Source: Moricandia arvensis
Lineage: Eukaryota > Streptophyta > Magnoliopsida > Brassicales > Brassicaceae
DNA: 64,000 nt
Reading direction: 5' to 3'
Assembly: GCA_905132765.1 (NCBI GenBank)
Contig: CAJHQP010002223.1
Span: forward strand, 1-64,000
Shown: piece after piece, positions 33,854 through 47,689 of the stretch
How positions within the stretch are numbered: the first letter of the stretch is position 1
How the letters are laid out: each line of letters opens with the position of its first letter
The notes under the pieces: model-generated
Database searches by the model: none
Seen by the model: only the letters and a program-made list of their open reading frames with translations
Told to the model about the DNA's origin: nothing
Program-made: the position numbers and the translations under genes

Positions 33854-35566
33854 TTAAGTTCTTTCGGTTTGAGATCCTTTAATTGACTTTGCATGAAAAT
33901 TCCAACTACATCTATCATCTACATAACTAAGTATATAGTCTGATCTATCAGAGTATAATGTGTGGAACTCAAAGTTTTGCTTAATTGCAAGCAATCTCAA
34001 CTCTTTGCTCATCTCTTTTTTATTTGTGAAAAACTTCCCACAAAACAAACCATCATCATGGGGATTTGTAGAACTACCAGGAGATAAAATTTCTGAATAC
34101 GAATGTGAATCTTCTCCCATATTTTCTTTACCACACCTACTAGAAAATGATGAAAGTTTTAACTTTTCATATCTATATACAATAGCTCCTCTCTAAGACA
34201 AAAAATGAAATATATTAATTAAGAAAAGTTTAAAAATTTGCAAGCAACTTATTAAATATATGATATAATTTAATTTATAAACCTTGTTGCCAACAAGACT
34301 ATTTGAAGGACATATAATAGTATTGTTTATATGAATATGTTCTAAACACCGACTTCGTCAACTCTTTGAATGTTGTTCAGTTCAGTGTGAGTTTCTCTCT
34401 GCAACATTAATCATGGAGTTATTTACTAAAGTTGAAATTTGTTCCAAATGAATTTTTGATACTTTTATAAAATATAAACATTAAGTAAATATTTTTGAAA
34501 AAATACCTCGACAACATTAGGCAAAACTTGATTAATAGAAGTTTCATCATGTGTCATAATAGTGTTTGACAAAAGCAACGGTGGTGGTATTCTCTGAAGC
34601 ACAAAAAATGAAGTAATTAAGTATTATACCGTTATTTATAAGTTTTTGTAAATGTAAAAGTTGTACTATATATCTCAAGAATATTACTACTTCCAGGAAT
34701 AGACAAGCCTTGTGTACTAGAAACTTTATCTCGAGGTTTTATCACGTTGGACACAATTAATAATGATCTTAGTCTTTCTATCTACAACATAAAAGCATGA
34801 TTATAATAAGCTTATACAATTATTTTATTAGTATTTATAAGTGTAAACGCTGTATAAAATCTCAAGGGTATGATTGAATAATTTTTTTACGATTACTTTA
34901 TAAATTCTTAACAATGTAAAATTGTAATAAATACTTCAAGGATTTTGCTATATCCAGCAATGAAGAAGTCTTGAATACTTGAAACTTCATCTCGTGTCTG
35001 AATCATGTTTGACACAATCAATGGTGATCTATGCATTTCTGTTTGCAGTATAAAAGTATGAACCCAATAATTCATATACTATAATTTTATAAGTCCTTAT
35101 GAAAATGTAAAAAGAGTCCTAAAATAGCTAAATAGCATTACTACAAGCAATCTTGTTTGGCACAATCAAGGGGAGTGTGTACATAGCTTTCTACAACATA
35201 AAAACAAGAAACTAGTAATTGTGGCAAAATTAATAATAAAGCCTTATAAAAAAAGGTGACCAAATAATTTACTTTAGAAATTGTTACACAAAACTGAAGA
35301 AGTCATCCACTATCTTTATGTTTGCTCATAAATGAGGCAACTTGGTAATCATTCCTAATAAAAACTAGAATAACCTCTTTTGTACAAAAGATAAACTTTG
35401 ATGGTGAAGAGTTGCTAAACTTTAGAGTGTCATCTATTGCAAAATCTTCTAGAACTGGCGCAATCAACTCTTTGTAGGATATATCTTCAGAAATAACACT
35501 ATTCGAACATGCTCTTTCTTCATCAATAGCGAAATCCCAATGAATTCTTTTCATTAATTCCATTCC
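33854..35566 (-). pseudogene. Tandem duplicate of mudrA 5' half
   Basis: It repeats the 31000-32688 segment with a period of about 2.88 kb. Blocks are the DNA-binding-domain exon (33854-34120, LLAIKQNFEFHTLYSDRSDY and CSWNFHAKS), the short repeated exons (34500-35110) and the N-terminal exon (35303-35566, SYKELIAPVLEDFAIDDTLK). The catalytic part is missing, so the copy arose by duplication of the 5' module only. The junction near 33850 is shared with 5590 in the other block. Confidence 0.8.
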
Positions 35567-36290
35567 CCACATATAACATATTTCAGGCATTATGACATTA
35601 ATCAGTAAAGATAAACAATATATATTCAAACATCAAAACTTATAAAAATAATATGTTTATCTATAATATGATATTTACAAGGGTTTATAAATATCAGAGA
35701 GTATATTTTCAACATCGAAACTTCGTCAACATCACATAAATAGATTATGTTCGAACAAATTCAACATAAAACTTGATTAAAAAGATCGCTTTCAGAAAAG
35801 CAAAAGTAAAGGACAAAAAATCACCTTCTTCGATGTTTCCTTCTTAAAATATCTCGACACCTTCACCAATCATTTTCCATTGTTCGTTGAATCGCGAATC
35901 AATCTCTCAATATAGCAAGTTCGTCAGAGATATAAATTAGCAAATAACAAAATCGATCTTTTTCTTCTATTCGCTGGTGATTTCGTCTGGAGCAAAGTCG
36001 GCGAGCAAAATCGATCTTCTTCCTCTCTTCGCCGGTGATTTCAAAGCCGACGATGATTTGGAGAAGAAAGAGATATGTTGGTTAGCAGGGTTAAAAAGAT
36101 CTTTTTGCTTAATAAATTTTAGGATAAAAATGATTGTATTTAAGAATGTATTTTTGAAAGAGTACATCTAAAAAGTGCTTGTTTTAGCAAAAAAAAAAAC
36201 TGTATGCAGATTAATAGAGAAAAAAACTTATATAAAATATTTAAGATGGTGTAAATGGTACAGTTAGACAAGAATATTATAAAACAGTTC
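35567..36290 (-). other. Flank of the duplicated mudrA module
   Basis: Equivalent to 5743-6450. It holds the untranslated exon-like sequence (CACCTTCTTCGATG...TCGCCGGTGATTTC) and the terminal repeat up to the RPL9 flank. Confidence 0.55.
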
Positions 36291-36820
36291 AGAGTTTCCG
36301 ATCAAGTTGCTAGATTGGATTAATTGGTGATTCTCTGGGTAGTTATACCTCTATCCCTTCCTTCTCTTTTTTGCGGTATATCCTTTCATGCTTAAAGGAG
36401 TAATTTTGAGGCATCGTCAGTTCTCAGTGGGACGGCTAAAAATCCTTGAGTCATGTGCACCAAGGAGCGAGCTTCGCTTCTCTTGCAGTTAAGAGAAAGC
36501 GTGAATCAAATGAAGTTTTTGGGTCAGATTTGCAGTCACGGGGTGGAGCAGACGGTGGCTGTCGTTAATTCTCGGTGGTTCTGAACTACAGGTGTAAACA
36601 GACGTGTGAAGTTACAACAAACTAAACGTAAGACGCATGTATACACGTGTTCAAAATTGTTTTTGTTTGTCAGGTAGCTTGGCATGGGTTCGAGCCCATT
36701 ATTGTAATGCATTTGGCACAAAATCAATGAAACGAAGCCAACGTTGTCGACAAAAAAAAATAAAAAAATCATTGCAATCAAGAATACATTAGGACTGGCG
36801 AAAATGTGGACAGCGATTCG
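36291..36820. other. RPL9 copy 2 upstream flank
   Basis: Near-identical to 6460-6990, including the poly(A)-tailed scrap with GGTTCGAGCCC. No gene is seen. Confidence 0.45.
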
Positions 36821-36824
36821 GGCC

Positions 36825-36999
36825 GGCCCATTAAAAAAAAACTCATTCGTAACACAAGCGGAAGCCCTCCTAGGGTTTCATTCATTCTAGGGTTTCTCTG
36901 TTCCCTCCTTTAAAAACGCGGCCGCAACTTCAGAAACCTCTTCCCTGAGCCTAAAAACAGAGCGAGAGAGAGGGAGTTGAGCAAGAAAGTGAGGAGAAG
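36825..36999 (+). promoter_or_regulatory. RPL9 copy 2 promoter: site II and two telo-boxes
   Basis: GGCCCA at 36825-36830 and CTAGGGTTT at 36870-36878 and 36887-36895. The arrangement and spacing equal those of copy 1, so both genes should keep the same basic regulation. Confidence 0.75.
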
Positions 37000-38054
<1,055 letters not shown>

Positions 38055-39397
38055 ACAGATATATGTCTCGTTCGTCTTTTGAATGTTTAGTTTGTTTTTC
38101 ACAGACCATAATCTTACCGGTGTTGCAAAACTCGGCTTATCATTTGTCTTATTGTTCGAGATTTTTATCTACTTCTGCACAAGTTTTGATGAGACAATTT
38201 GCTTGTCTTTTTTTTTTTTTGCCAATGTCTCTTTCTTCTTAATTTCAACCTATATTGTACACGTTGGTAGATCTTTCAAGAAAATTCGACCACCATTACT
38301 AGGGGTGGTCCAAAAACCAAACCAAACGCGAGAAAGATGAGAAAGAGAAAGTGTTTTGTATATAAAAGGGACTTATTTTTATTATTGTTCTCTTACATTC
38401 ATAAAGTAAAGAAGAGAAGAGGCTAATATGGATGACGTGATTGCTGTAAGCAAGATAACTATCAAAGATAGATAATCATCCTATTTTGATCTTTATCTTC
38501 TAATAGATTGATTTTAAATTTCTTTTCTTCTTCTTTTACTGGAGGATTTGTAAATTTTCTCATGTTGATTTTCTTTGTGTTTTATTGTGTGTTTAAACGA
38601 GAAACATAACTGTTTTTATTGACAATCTCCTCTTTCGCTAAGATTCTTAATTTCGTTTTGTATTTAAGTTTTTTTTTTCTTTAGGTTATGCTCTTATTCT
38701 TTGGGGTATCAATCACTACTCTCATGTATGAGCCAACTAAAGGCATATCTAGGCATATGAGTAAAGCTTTCTTGATGCAAAGCAATACGTGGTTGTTGGA
38801 TCAATCTCAGTTGGTTCGTTGGAGGTTTAGCAGAGTCGGCATCTTTACATTTGAAGATGGTCCGATAAAAGTCTGGTTAAAACATAATCAAGTTTTTCCA
38901 GTAATCAAATGGTTTTAAGGAAATTCAGTCTATAAACAACGGCTAAGGTGAAAGTTTTCGAGTTATGCGGGGTCAGGAAGAAATAATCATGGCGAGGCTT
39001 TATATCTTTTTGAAGATTATAGTTGGTGAGACATCATTGCGGATGAGCATTGCAACAACGTCGTAGATGGCATGCTAAACGCGTGTGCAATACATAGTAA
39101 CACATGCTTCTAAATATGTTTTATATTTACACCTTTAAATAAAACCTCTTTTGGACATATTTCTTTTTAAATGTTATTTTTGTGACAAAAACTGTTTTGA
39201 GGGCTATCCTAGAGTATTTTTCCTTATTTGTTGTAATCCTAATCCGCTGTAATTTTCCTTTGGGCTTAAAATCAATGAAATGGGTCAACAAAAAAATCTA
39301 AGGCAAATCTTTCAAATCGTCCAAAAACAAATTCAAACTAATTTAGCTGAATACAAGTTAAACCACAATAAAATATATTTTTATAATATTTGGTTTG
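38055..39397. other. RPL9 copy 2 3' flank, with copia LTR scrap
   Basis: It matches 8230-9570. The diverged copia LTR fragment is at about 38330-38510, and the MITE-like 3' fragment and LINE-like tail are near 39160-39300. The 76-codon frame at 38688-38918 is interrupted in the other copy and is not supported as a gene. Confidence 0.5.
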
Positions 39398-39682
39398 TGT
39401 TGTGTATTAGAAATAAATAGCTTTAATAATTATATATATATATTCTCTTTTTATGGTGGGAAAAAACAAGAGAGAGAGAGATTTGAGAAAGAGAATATAT
39501 TGTTTCTATATGAAAGAGACTCATCTTTTTTATTGTTTTTTACGTTCATTAAGTAAAGAAGAGAAGAGATTATTTAGAAGAAAAGGACAAAATACTAAAA
39601 GGTGACAAATGACATGATTGTTGTAAGAAAAATATGTGTCCAAGATGGATAACCATCTTATTTTGATCTTTATCTTCTAATA
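39398..39682 (-). mobile_element. Ty1/copia LTR, about 285 bp
   Basis: The plus strand starts TGTTGTGTATTAG and ends TTATCTTCTAATA, followed by CTCCCTCTTGGTT, the complement of a polypurine tract. It is the 3' LTR of the minus-strand copia relic that follows. Confidence 0.75.
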
Positions 39683-40660
39683 CTCCCTCTTGGTTATCCA
39701 TATTGGATTCCGTGCTACTTTGTTAAAAACTTAGTCATGGAAAAACTTAATAGGATAAAAACCATGACAAAGGAAAAAAAGTACAATACCATAATCTCTC
39801 CGTGAGAGTAATGGACATAACATTTTCTCACAGGTCACACAAACACCGCATTCTGATACCTTAAACGTGTTTTTAGAATGTTGTAGTAGGAAAGCCTTTG
39901 TAAACAAGTCAGCTGGATTGTCGCATGACCGTACATACTCGTTGTCCACATTTTCTCGATCTCGCGTATATACGAAAAAAATCTTGGAGGATATGTTTTG
40001 TTCTATCACTCTTTATATAACCTTCTTTTTGTTGAGTGACACAAGCCCGAATATCTTTAAAACATTTTGTCGGCTCTTTCTTGGCAGCTATTCCACTTGC
40101 TTCTTGTATGTGTTGACTCATTGACCTAAGCCACACATATTCTCGACATGCTTCATGAAGCGCAATAGTCTATGCTTGATTCAACGAAGTTGCAACCAGA
40201 GTTTGTTTTTGGAAATGCCAAGAGATAACAGTTCCACCAATCGTAAGAACATAGCTGGTTTGTGACCGAGCTTTATGGAGGATCTGATAAGTATCCTTCA
40301 TCTACAAAATCAACCATACCAAACACGGATATTATTATGATAAATTAATCATAAATCAACTGTACCTTGTAAATAACAGAATATATGCTTTATTTCATTC
40401 CAATGCATGCGAATAGGAGCAGAACTTATCTTGCTAGTAAATTAGTAGCAAAAGAAAAATCTGGCCTAGTACAGTTTGCAAGATATAAAAAACCCACCGA
40501 TAACACTTACATAATGAACTTTAGGACCTAATATATTTTCGATATCTTGACAGGGTCTAAAGGATTTCTTTCAATATCGAGAGATCTATTAACCATTGAA
40601 GTACTCAAAGGAGTTTCTTTGTCCAAATTAAAACGTCTCAATAACATTTTCGTATAATAA
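39683..40660 (-). pseudogene. copia RNase H and RT C-terminal relic
   Basis: Frames give VWLRSMSQHIQEASGIAAKK, YIKSDRTKHILQDFF and NEYVRSCDNPADLFTKAFL (RNase H, 39731-40136), then RRFNLDKETPLSTSMVNRSL (40528-40650). The frames are disrupted. The upstream polyprotein is cut near 40660. Equivalent to 13009-13975. Confidence 0.78.
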
Positions 40661-41157
40661 TATAAAATTACTGAATCACTTATTTTATTGTGATGTTTGG
40701 CTTTATATCTAAATATCAAGAAAGTAGTGATGATTTGTTTTATGTATTTTTGAATTATAGGTTTTGAACTCAATTAGAACAAAACTAAAAAAATCAACTT
40801 GATTGAACTGAATAGACATAAACAAAATAAAATTAACCGAACCAAAAAAATCAAACGAAACTAATACTGAATCAAACAACAAACCAAACCTAATTAAAAC
40901 CAAACAAAACCTGTCACAAACCATATCAAATTAATTTGGGTTAACTTTGGTTAAAGTTTTCTTAGATCCATATATACCAAGGGAACCCAAACCGCACCCA
41001 AAATTAAATAAAAATGTCCACCCCTAACCATTACACATTGAGGTTCGCCTACACTACCGTATCGACCAAAAGTAGACACATACCTAATACAAAAGAGAAT
41101 AAGTTCATTCAAAAGAATGAATATATATTATTACCCTTATATTAGGTTCATAAATAG
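40661..41157. other. Unassigned AT-rich spacer, copy 2
   Basis: Counterpart of 13976-14482. Nothing further seen. Confidence 0.4.
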
Positions 41158-41206
41158 CCCTCGACAACGAAACCAAATTTGATAAGGACTGATAACTCAA
41201 TCCTAA

Positions 41207-41425
41207 ACCGAGGTCGACCCATTGGTCTTGAGGGAACTTCGGCCCCAGTACGGATTCGGGTTTGAATCCCACTGGCTACTGAAGGTAAAATTTAACATTC
41301 GGGCTCCCCCAGCTTCCGGTGACCGAGGCGTATTTCGTCCGACAACGTAGGCTGCTATGGACACTCTCCGCTAGTCAGGACCCACCTGGGTGGGGGACAG
41401 GATACACTGTGTTATTAAAAAAAAA
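41207..41425 (+). mobile_element. tRNA-derived SINE, copy 2, with TSD
   Basis: Flanked by GATAACTCAATCCTAA (41191-41206) and GATAATTCAATCCTAA (41426-41441), one mismatch. The same insertion event as at 14532-14748. Confidence 0.78.
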
Positions 41426-42217
41426 GATAATTCAATCCTAATATAAGAGTGATGTAAAGATGTCAGTACAATCTTAAACTCTTGAAGCAGTGAGAATACA
41501 AGTAAATACTTAATCTAAGTGATCAAAATGTTATCAAATGGAAACAAGTAACAAAATGCAATTCAGAGTAGCAATCAATTAAAAATGTTCTTAACGAAAA
41601 TGAGGAATAATGGGAAGAATATTTTTTGGATGATCAAGATCTAATCTAGAGTGACCATACAAGCAACCAGTCAATTTCTAGAGAGAAGTGATAGACTAAT
41701 TCTTTCTTAAGACAATAAACTAGTTGGATTCAATCATTATATATCAAATTTCTTTGGTCTAATTCAATTTGGCAATCATTAAGAACAAGTCTAGTAACTT
41801 TCTAAGCATCCATAATTTCCCATTGGTTAATCAAACAAAGAGCATTGTCAATTTGGTTCGGATATTTCATCAAACATTTTCAACATAAGAAATGTCTAGA
41901 GCCTAGATTTAGGGAGATCAATTCTAAACTCGCGTTAAGAACAAAATATAAGCATATAACATGAATGATTTAACACTACACACTCTAAATCATCACTCAA
42001 TCAGCCCATAAGTCCAAAATGAGTTTACTCACTAATCAACATAATAAACTTTAAATCCATATTTGATTCAAGCTTAATCATATGATTAGATAGAAAGATT
42101 TACTCTAATAACACAAGAAACAAGATGAATATAGATTAAAAGATGAATCGTTCATCAAAGTATCAAATGTTTAGAGAGAGAACAAGATAAATTAGGGTAT
42201 TATTCTAAAAACATATA

Positions 42218-42470
42218 CTCCCTCCGTTCCAAAATAGATGATGTTTAAGGGTGTTTTGATGTTTCAAAATAGATGAACTTTCATATTTCAATGTAACTTT
42301 TCACTTTATGAAAAACTATGTAAGCATTGATATTTTGTGGTTTATTTTGAAACTGGTTGAGTAAGTTTTAATTTATACTTTAATGATAGTTTAATGATAT
42401 TTTTAAAATAAAAAACAAATTCTTAATAAGTGTGCATTAACCTAAAACTTCATATTTGGAATAGAGGGTG
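42218..42470. mobile_element. Stowaway-type MITE, copy 2
   Basis: Terminal repeats CTCCCTCCGTTCCAAA and TTTGGAATAGAGGGTG flanked by TA. The same insertion event as at 15541-15794. Confidence 0.9.
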
Positions 42471-42625
42471 TATATAAATATCCTAATGGAATTTGGGTCC
42501 ACCCAACAAACTTGGGCCGATCCTAAATAAAATAGATAAAACGTCTGGTCAAAATTTGGGAGTTGACTTCTAGAGGCTCACAAGGGCTTACTAACACGGC
42601 TGTGAGAGGGTGGGGGGGATTGGCC

Positions 42626-45150
42626 AAGATGGATAACCATCTTATTTTGATCTTTATCTTCTAATACTCCCTCTTGGTTATCCATCTTGGATTACGTGCT
42701 ACCTCGTTAAAAACTTAGTCATGGAAAAACTTAATAGGATAAAAACCATGATAAAGGAAAAAAGTACAATACCGTAATCTTCCCCTGAGAGTAATGTATA
42801 TAACTTTTTTCACAGGTCACACAAACGCCGCATTCTGAAACCTTAAGCGTGTTTTCAGAATGTTGTAGTAGGAAAGTCTTTGTAAACAAGTCAGTTGGAT
42901 TGTCGCATGACCGTACATACTCATTATCCACATTTTCTCGAGCTCCCGTATGTACGAAAAAAATCTTGGAGGATATGTGTTGTTCTATCACTCTTTATAT
43001 AACCTTTTTTTTGTTGAGTGACACAAGCCCGAATATCTTTAAAAATTTTTGTCGGCTCTTTCTTGGCAGCTATTCCACTTGCTTCTTGTATGTGTTGACT
43101 CATTGACCTAAGCCACACACATTCTCGACATGCTTCATGAAGCACAATAGTCTATGCTTGATTCAACGAAGTTGTAACATGTTTTTGGAAATGACAAGAG
43201 ATAACAGTTCCACCAATTGTAAGAACATAGCTGGTTTGTGACCGAGCTTTATGGAGGATCTGATAAGTATCCTTCATCTACAAAACCAACCATACAAAAC
43301 ACGAGTATTCTTATGATAAATTAATCATAAATCAACTGTACCTTGTAAATAACAGAATATATGTTTTATTTTGTTTTAATGCCTGCGAATAAGAGCAAAA
43401 GAAAAATCAGGTCTAGTACAGTTTGCCAGATATAAAAACCCACGATAACACTCATATAAGGTACTTCAAGACCTAATATATTTTCGATATCTTCACAGGG
43501 TCTAAAAGGATCTCTCTCAATATCGAGAGATCTATTAACCACTGGAGTACTTAAATGAGTTGCTTTGTCCAAATAAAAAAGTCTTAAAAACCTTTTCGTA
43601 TAATTTGGTTGATGCACAAATATTCTTCATCAGAAATGCTCTATCTCGAGCCCAACACAAAATTTTGTCTTATCGAGATCTTTCATTTCAAACTATTCTT
43701 TCATATGAGTTTGTGCATCATTAACCTCCTTTTGCATTCCAATAATGTCTAGGTCACCAACATATACAACAATGATCACAAAGCCGATGACGATATCTTA
43801 ACAAAAACGGATGGACATATCGCATTATTATACCTTTTTGTCAAAAGATATTCTCTCAAGCGATTATACCACAAGCGTCCAGATTTCTTTAATTCGTAAA
43901 GTCATAGTTGTCACTTGACCGAACAAATTTACCTAGATTTTGCTTTCAATGCTTTTGGCATTTCTAATCCTTCAAGAAATTTCATGTATATATCATTATC
44001 CAATGATCCATAAAATAACCTGTCACAATGTCCATGAGATGCATTTCAAGATTTTTAGAGGACGTTAGGCTCATCAAAAATTTAACCGTAATTGCATCAA
44101 TTACCGGGGAATATGTTTCCTCAAAATCAATTCCCAGTCTCTGAGAAAAACCTTGGGCAACTAATCGGTTTTTATATCGTGTTACTTCATTCTTTTCATT
44201 TACTTTTCTCACGAATACTAACTTTAATCCAACATGATTTATATTCTCAGGCGTTATGACTATATGTCCAAAGACATTCCTTTTATTCGGGGAAAGTAAC
44301 TCAGTTTATATGACCATTTTCCACTACTCCCAGTCATGCCTTTTCATACATTCCAATATGGACCTTGGATCTCGATCATCACTTTCATTATTTATTTCTT
44401 TGGACACAAAAAGGAGAATATTCCATCAACATCTTTTATTTTATTCCTGATCCATAATTTTTTCATCTCGGGTGTAATTGATGGAAATCTCATACTTTTA
44501 TGTTTCCTTCTCGTCATCTGGATCCTCATCTTTATTTGGTTCTTCTTGAACTTTTTCATTTATGCTATTTCAGAAAATTTCAGTATAGAACCATTCCACT
44601 TTAATCAACCAGTTCTTTTTTCTTTCAGGAATTTTTATTTTTAGAAACTGCTGGTCTCCCCCTCTTTAACTGAAACCTAAGTTCATTCATTGTGTTTTCA
44701 TCATTTTGTTCTTCAGGAACAACAACTCTTGATGGAACATTATCAGCAAGTAAATATGTTTTCATTACCATTCTCGTATCCGTGAACGCATCTGATAATT
44801 GATTTGCCAAATTATGCAAATGCACAATTTTCTAAACTTCCAGCTCTCATTGATTTATAGGGAGATCAAGGTGTAACAACAACGGTGTACACCACGTAAT
44901 CTCTTTAGGAATTTCTCTATCACCCCTAACATTGGAAACTCTTCTTTATTAAAATGACACTCGGCAAACCGTGTCGTAAACATATCACCAGTTACCGGTT
45001 CAAGATATCTTATTATACTTGGTGACATATAACCATGTATATTCCCAATATCTTATGTGAACCCATTTTTGTTCTTTGTGGCGGAGCTATTAGAACATAG
45101 ATCGCACACCCAAAGAAGGGATAAATTTTCCCATGGTGTATGTGACTTTA
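42626..45150 (-). pseudogene. Ty1/copia polyprotein relic, integrase C-terminus to RNase H
   Basis: A 41-bp LTR end (42626-42666) and polypurine tract are followed on the minus strand by RNase H (42731-43145), the RT connection (43366-43617: LFYLDKATHLSTPVVNRSL, LGLEVPYMS) and an RT core piece (43982-44212: YKNRLVAQGFSQRLGIDFEE and TYSPVIDAI). The IN-RT linker ends in KRGRPAVSKNKN (44625-44825). Integrase C-terminal sequence (SIIRYLEPVTGDMFTTRF-like, with CHFN) lies near 44880-45110. Multiple stops and frameshifts are present. gag and protease are absent, cut by the Athila-like LTR at about 45155. Confidence 0.82.
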
Positions 45151-45154
45151 AGAA

Positions 45155-46461
45155 TCTATAATATGAGTTTGGAATTTTTTAGATTGTTTTTAGTTTCAGG
45201 TACGTTTTGGAGAATTTTGGTGATTTTGGAGCTTTTTGAGATGCAGAACTGTGCATACGCGTCAGAAGTTTAGCTATGGATGGAGATCTTAACACCATTA
45301 GATTGAGTCCATATCTTGACTCAAGTTATAAATTTGAGTTATATTTCTAATGCCACCGGTGTGAGATCAATCAACATCATATAGCCGAAGTTATCCCCGT
45401 TTTACTGAAGAGTGGTCAGTCTGCCTCGCGAGGAGAAGATGAATGAGTGTTGATCGACGGTGCAGCCTTACTGTCGATTGAACATAATCCCATATGACAG
45501 GCCCAAATTTTTTCAAGACCGACTAAAGCTCAGGAGCCACCGTAAATTACCAGAATACCCATGGACGACCTAATAAAACCTTATTTATGTATTTTCTAAG
45601 CCATTTGTTGATGGCTAAGCATTATTCTAGGCTTTATGTTTATTCATAGCTCTTAGATTAGGATAGAAGGGGAGAACTCATTTAGAGACCTCCTGGAACT
45701 CCTTTGGATTTGTTTTTATCATTATTGTGTTCTATTTCCTATCTATTCATCTATGATTTCTGTGACAAATATCATGTCTAAGTAGATCTACTTGCTAGGT
45801 TTGGTTTTCTAGGGTTTTTGATGGATTAGCCAAACAATAAAATTTCTAAGGTTTTTATTGTATCCTTCAATGGATTGTTATTATTGATTACTTCTAGAGT
45901 AATTAACTAGAAACCTGATTATGGGATAGTTAGGTGCACGCGAGCTCATGGTCTATTACCTGAACTGAATCCTATTGAGCTAGGTTGTTAGATACATGCG
46001 AGATCTGGTTTAATTAACTTAGTGAACATATCAAAGTGGGTCGTAATGCTTGAATTAAGCAACCATCGATCTACGCTAGTCCAATAGTATCGATCGACAT
46101 TCATTCCAAGTTCACATACGAGAGTTGGAACAAGGGCTTAGTCAATAGATTAGACTCGCAACGAGAGATGGTTGTCTTTTACATTAGATATCGAGTTCTA
46201 GGATTGATACCCTTAGCTTCTATCCTCTATAGTTCACTTGCTTGAAACCCTAAGTCTAGCACACATCTTTCCATCAAACAACAAACTTCTTGATTTACTT
46301 GCTTTATTATTTATTACTCTATTAATTATCTAACCTAGCGTAATCCAAAACTCAAGTCTATTGTGTGAGAGATCGAGTCTTTGTGGATACGATCCTTAAG
46401 TACCGTAATCGATCTCTTATTTGAGATAGTTTCTCTTACGATAATTTGAGCACATCAAATT
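45155..46461 (+). mobile_element. Athila-like LTR, fuller copy
   Basis: Homologous to 10206-11350 but extending further left. The 3' end, GAGCACATCA, lies just before the PBS. The left boundary is approximate, where copia integrase sequence ends. Confidence 0.65.
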
Positions 46462-46479
46462 TGGCGCCGTTGCCGAGGA
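46462..46479 (+). other. Primer-binding site, tRNA-Asp type, copy 2
   Basis: TGGCGCCGTTGCCGAGGA, identical to 11353-11370. Confidence 0.8.
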
Positions 46480-46593
46480 CTCTGATCACCATTAGACTAG
46501 GTGTAGGATTTTGTCTAGGTTTTTATTTTAGTTTTACTTACTAACTCTTCTTTTCTTTTGTTTCAGGTACATATATCTTACTACTAGGAAGCA

Positions 46594-47230
46594 ATGAGAA
46601 GAGGATTCTTGGGCTATACAAAGAAGGAGTCTACTGATTCACCCACAATCCATAAGTCTAAGAGGGCAGTCGACATCCTCCAAGCAGCGATCAACAATGA
46701 AGAGAAATGAGTATCAATCGACACCAACAACTCATCATTGATCGATACCAGCACTATGACGTCGGTCGACATCAACTCCTCGTTATCGACCGACGCTACT
46801 AGCGAGAAGACAAATGAAATTGAAGTGCTTATACTTGAGGCTGATGAGAATGGGATCTTAAGAGACAGCGAAGGTCGAGCTCGCAACAGTGCAGGACAGT
46901 TGATTTATCTTCAATGGAGTCTCTGAAGACCACTACATATGCGAACTACCTGGAATGGAACCAGTAACACCTTCCTCAATAAATTTCTCTCTAATGTTGC
47001 AGCAAATATAGAGATTGAGAGAATCTATGATGAGATATATGGTAGAGGATGATGGACATCATGGATTTGGAGATCCAAGAAGAGCAGATGAACCTGATAT
47101 TAGTGATCCGACCTTGTCATCGATCGAAACATAGACCTTAGCGTCAATCGACACTAAGACCTCAGCAACAATCGATACTACTAGCGAGAAGACAAAGATG
47201 GCCGAGGTACTCATACTGAGTTTTGACAAA
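46594..47230 (+). pseudogene. Athila-like gag/5' ORF relic, copy 2
   Basis: It begins MRRGFLGYTKKESTDSP, with stops and SIDT repeats as in copy 1. Here the frame VLILEADENGILRDSEGRAR runs on to LIYLQWSL before stopping, where copy 1 has an extra stop (GCATGA for GCAGGA). It ends in the gypsy LTR fusion. Confidence 0.6.
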
Positions 47231-47689
47231 AAGGGAGAACTGATGGATGAATGGTGACACAAAGGGTTGCGGACGGCCCGATGATACTACTAGATATTTG
47301 TCGTTGCTTGATGTGATGCACAAGTCCAACGAATGAAGGTTTGTTTACTTGGAGATAACCTCACGAAGAAACAGAAATGCTCTAAACAAAGAACAAAGAG
47401 AATAAACTCAAAATAAGAAGAAAATTGATTGATTTGTTGCTGTAGAATGATTACATATTTATAGTAGCAAAAACATATGAAAAAACTTTGAATTTTGTGG
47501 AAAAACATGCATAGAAAAAGCAACAAAGACTAAAAATGGTCAAATGACTCTTTGGTTCTTGTTCTGGTCGAAATGACCCTTGGTCTACTGTCCAGGTTCA
47601 TCTGAATCTAGCCTTGTCAACAAATGACCCTTCACCTACTGTCAAGATTCGTCCGTACCAGATGGGTGTACTGCGGTAAGGAGCAGGAC
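47231..47689 (-). mobile_element. Ty3/gypsy 3' LTR, truncated by fusion
   Basis: 459 bp aligned to 53412-53869. The terminal ~63 bp present in the right LTR (53349-53411) are missing because the sequence crosses into the Athila-like relic within AAGGGAGAACTGATGG. Confidence 0.85.

Larger units (their letters stand above)
41158..42622 (-). mobile_element. Athila-like 5' LTR with degenerate PBS, copy 2
   Basis: The PBS remnant is at 41158-41175 and the LTR low end (TGATAAGGACT) starts at 41180. It carries the same SINE and MITE insertions as copy 1. Block homology stops at GGATTGGCC (about 42625), where a copia fragment begins. Confidence 0.65.

Noticed and set aside
38688..38918. 76-codon frame downstream of RPL9 copy 2
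   Set aside because: The paralogous stretch near 8860-9090 has a stop and frame changes, so no selection for protein is seen.
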